From Alphaproteobacteria bacterium (GTDB lineage Bacteria; Pseudomonadota; Alphaproteobacteria; ATCC43930; CGMCC-115725), in assembly GCA_030037055.1 (NCBI GenBank), contig JASHRZ010000339.1, positions 1-5,162 on the forward strand: a stretch of DNA of 5,162 nt, in the 5' to 3' direction. Below the pieces are notes generated by a model, which worked only from the letters and a program-made list of their open reading frames with translations, did no database searches and was not told where the DNA came from. This document shows positions 5,031 through 5,162 of the stretch, in pieces. The translations under genes were made by a program, and so were the position numbers. Positions within the stretch are counted from its first letter, which is position 1, and each line of letters opens with the position of its first letter.

Positions 5031-5162
5031 CTCGCCTCGCCGTCGCGCCTGTGCCACTTGCCGTCGCTCTGTTCCCAATAGACGAGCTGATGGCCCGCCG
5101 CCTTGGCCGCCTTCCACCGCTGCCGCGCCGCGGCGACCGCGGCCTCGTCGTTGCCGTCGAAA
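5027..5162 (-). CDS. holC: DNA polymerase III chi subunit, C-terminal end only
   Basis: The minus frame enters from the right edge and ends at TGA 5027-5029, giving the last 44 residues. They read DGNDEAAVAAARQRWKAAKA, then GHQLVYWEQSDGKW and a short basic-acidic tail. This matches the end of HolC: the DGN(D/E) turn, the long helix with a Trp and the (V/T)YW(E/Q)Q strand found in alphaproteobacterial chi proteins. Chi is part of the clamp loader and links it to single-strand DNA-binding protein during replication. The placement directly before ndk is the order I recall from sphingomonads and supports the call. Only the C-terminal part is visible, so nothing can be said about start or regulation. 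Confidence 0.75.
   Translation of the reverse strand, partial: FDGNDEAAVAAARQRWKAAKAAGHQLVYWEQSDGKWHRRDGEAS

Noticed and set aside
4965..5117. Upstream extension of ndk to 191 codons
   Set aside because: It would overlap holC in another frame and add residues not found in Ndk. MAVERTL at 4964 is the family start, with a promoter just upstream.

Overview
The window is a GC-rich stretch with dense coding, most likely from an alphaproteobacterium of the sphingomonad group. The main clue is the order holC (3' end) followed by ndk on the minus strand, an arrangement I recall from sphingomonads. The strong codon bias towards G or C at third positions and the family assignments of the other genes agree with this. 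The lineage is an inference, not something the sequence proves.

Layout from left to right. Positions 1-412 (minus) hold the first 137 residues of a UspA-type universal stress protein, cut off by the left edge. Positions 413-763 contain no convincing gene but hold an FNR/FixK-type half-palindrome about 110 bases upstream of the usp start and several GC-rich inverted repeats. Positions 764-3420 (minus) hold a two-gene, translationally coupled unit. Its first gene is an acetolactate-synthase-like thiamine diphosphate enzyme. Its second is a DapA-superfamily protein that keeps the Schiff-base lysine but lacks most other catalytic residues of true dihydrodipicolinate synthase. Positions 3421-3644 are a divergent intergenic region. 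Positions 3645-3949 (plus) hold a small lipoprotein gene whose signal peptide and C-terminal part lie in different reading frames. Positions 4018-4401 (plus) hold a SnoaL/NTF2-like protein. Positions 4402-4541 lie between convergent genes and carry two strong stem-loops. Positions 4542-4964 (minus) are ndk, with a good sigma70-type promoter overlapping the end of holC (5027-5162, minus, partial).

How the parts work together. The TPP enzyme and the aldolase-like protein overlap by ATGA, so they are almost certainly made together and probably act in one route handling 2-oxo acids. The substrate cannot be read from the sequence. The usp gene appears to be a separate unit, possibly controlled by oxygen through the FNR-type site. 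The holC-ndk end is housekeeping DNA and nucleotide metabolism. I see no mobile element, CRISPR array, tRNA or rRNA. The most interesting points are the atypical active site of the DapA-like protein next to an unassigned TPP enzyme, the FNR-type site and the split lipoprotein frame.
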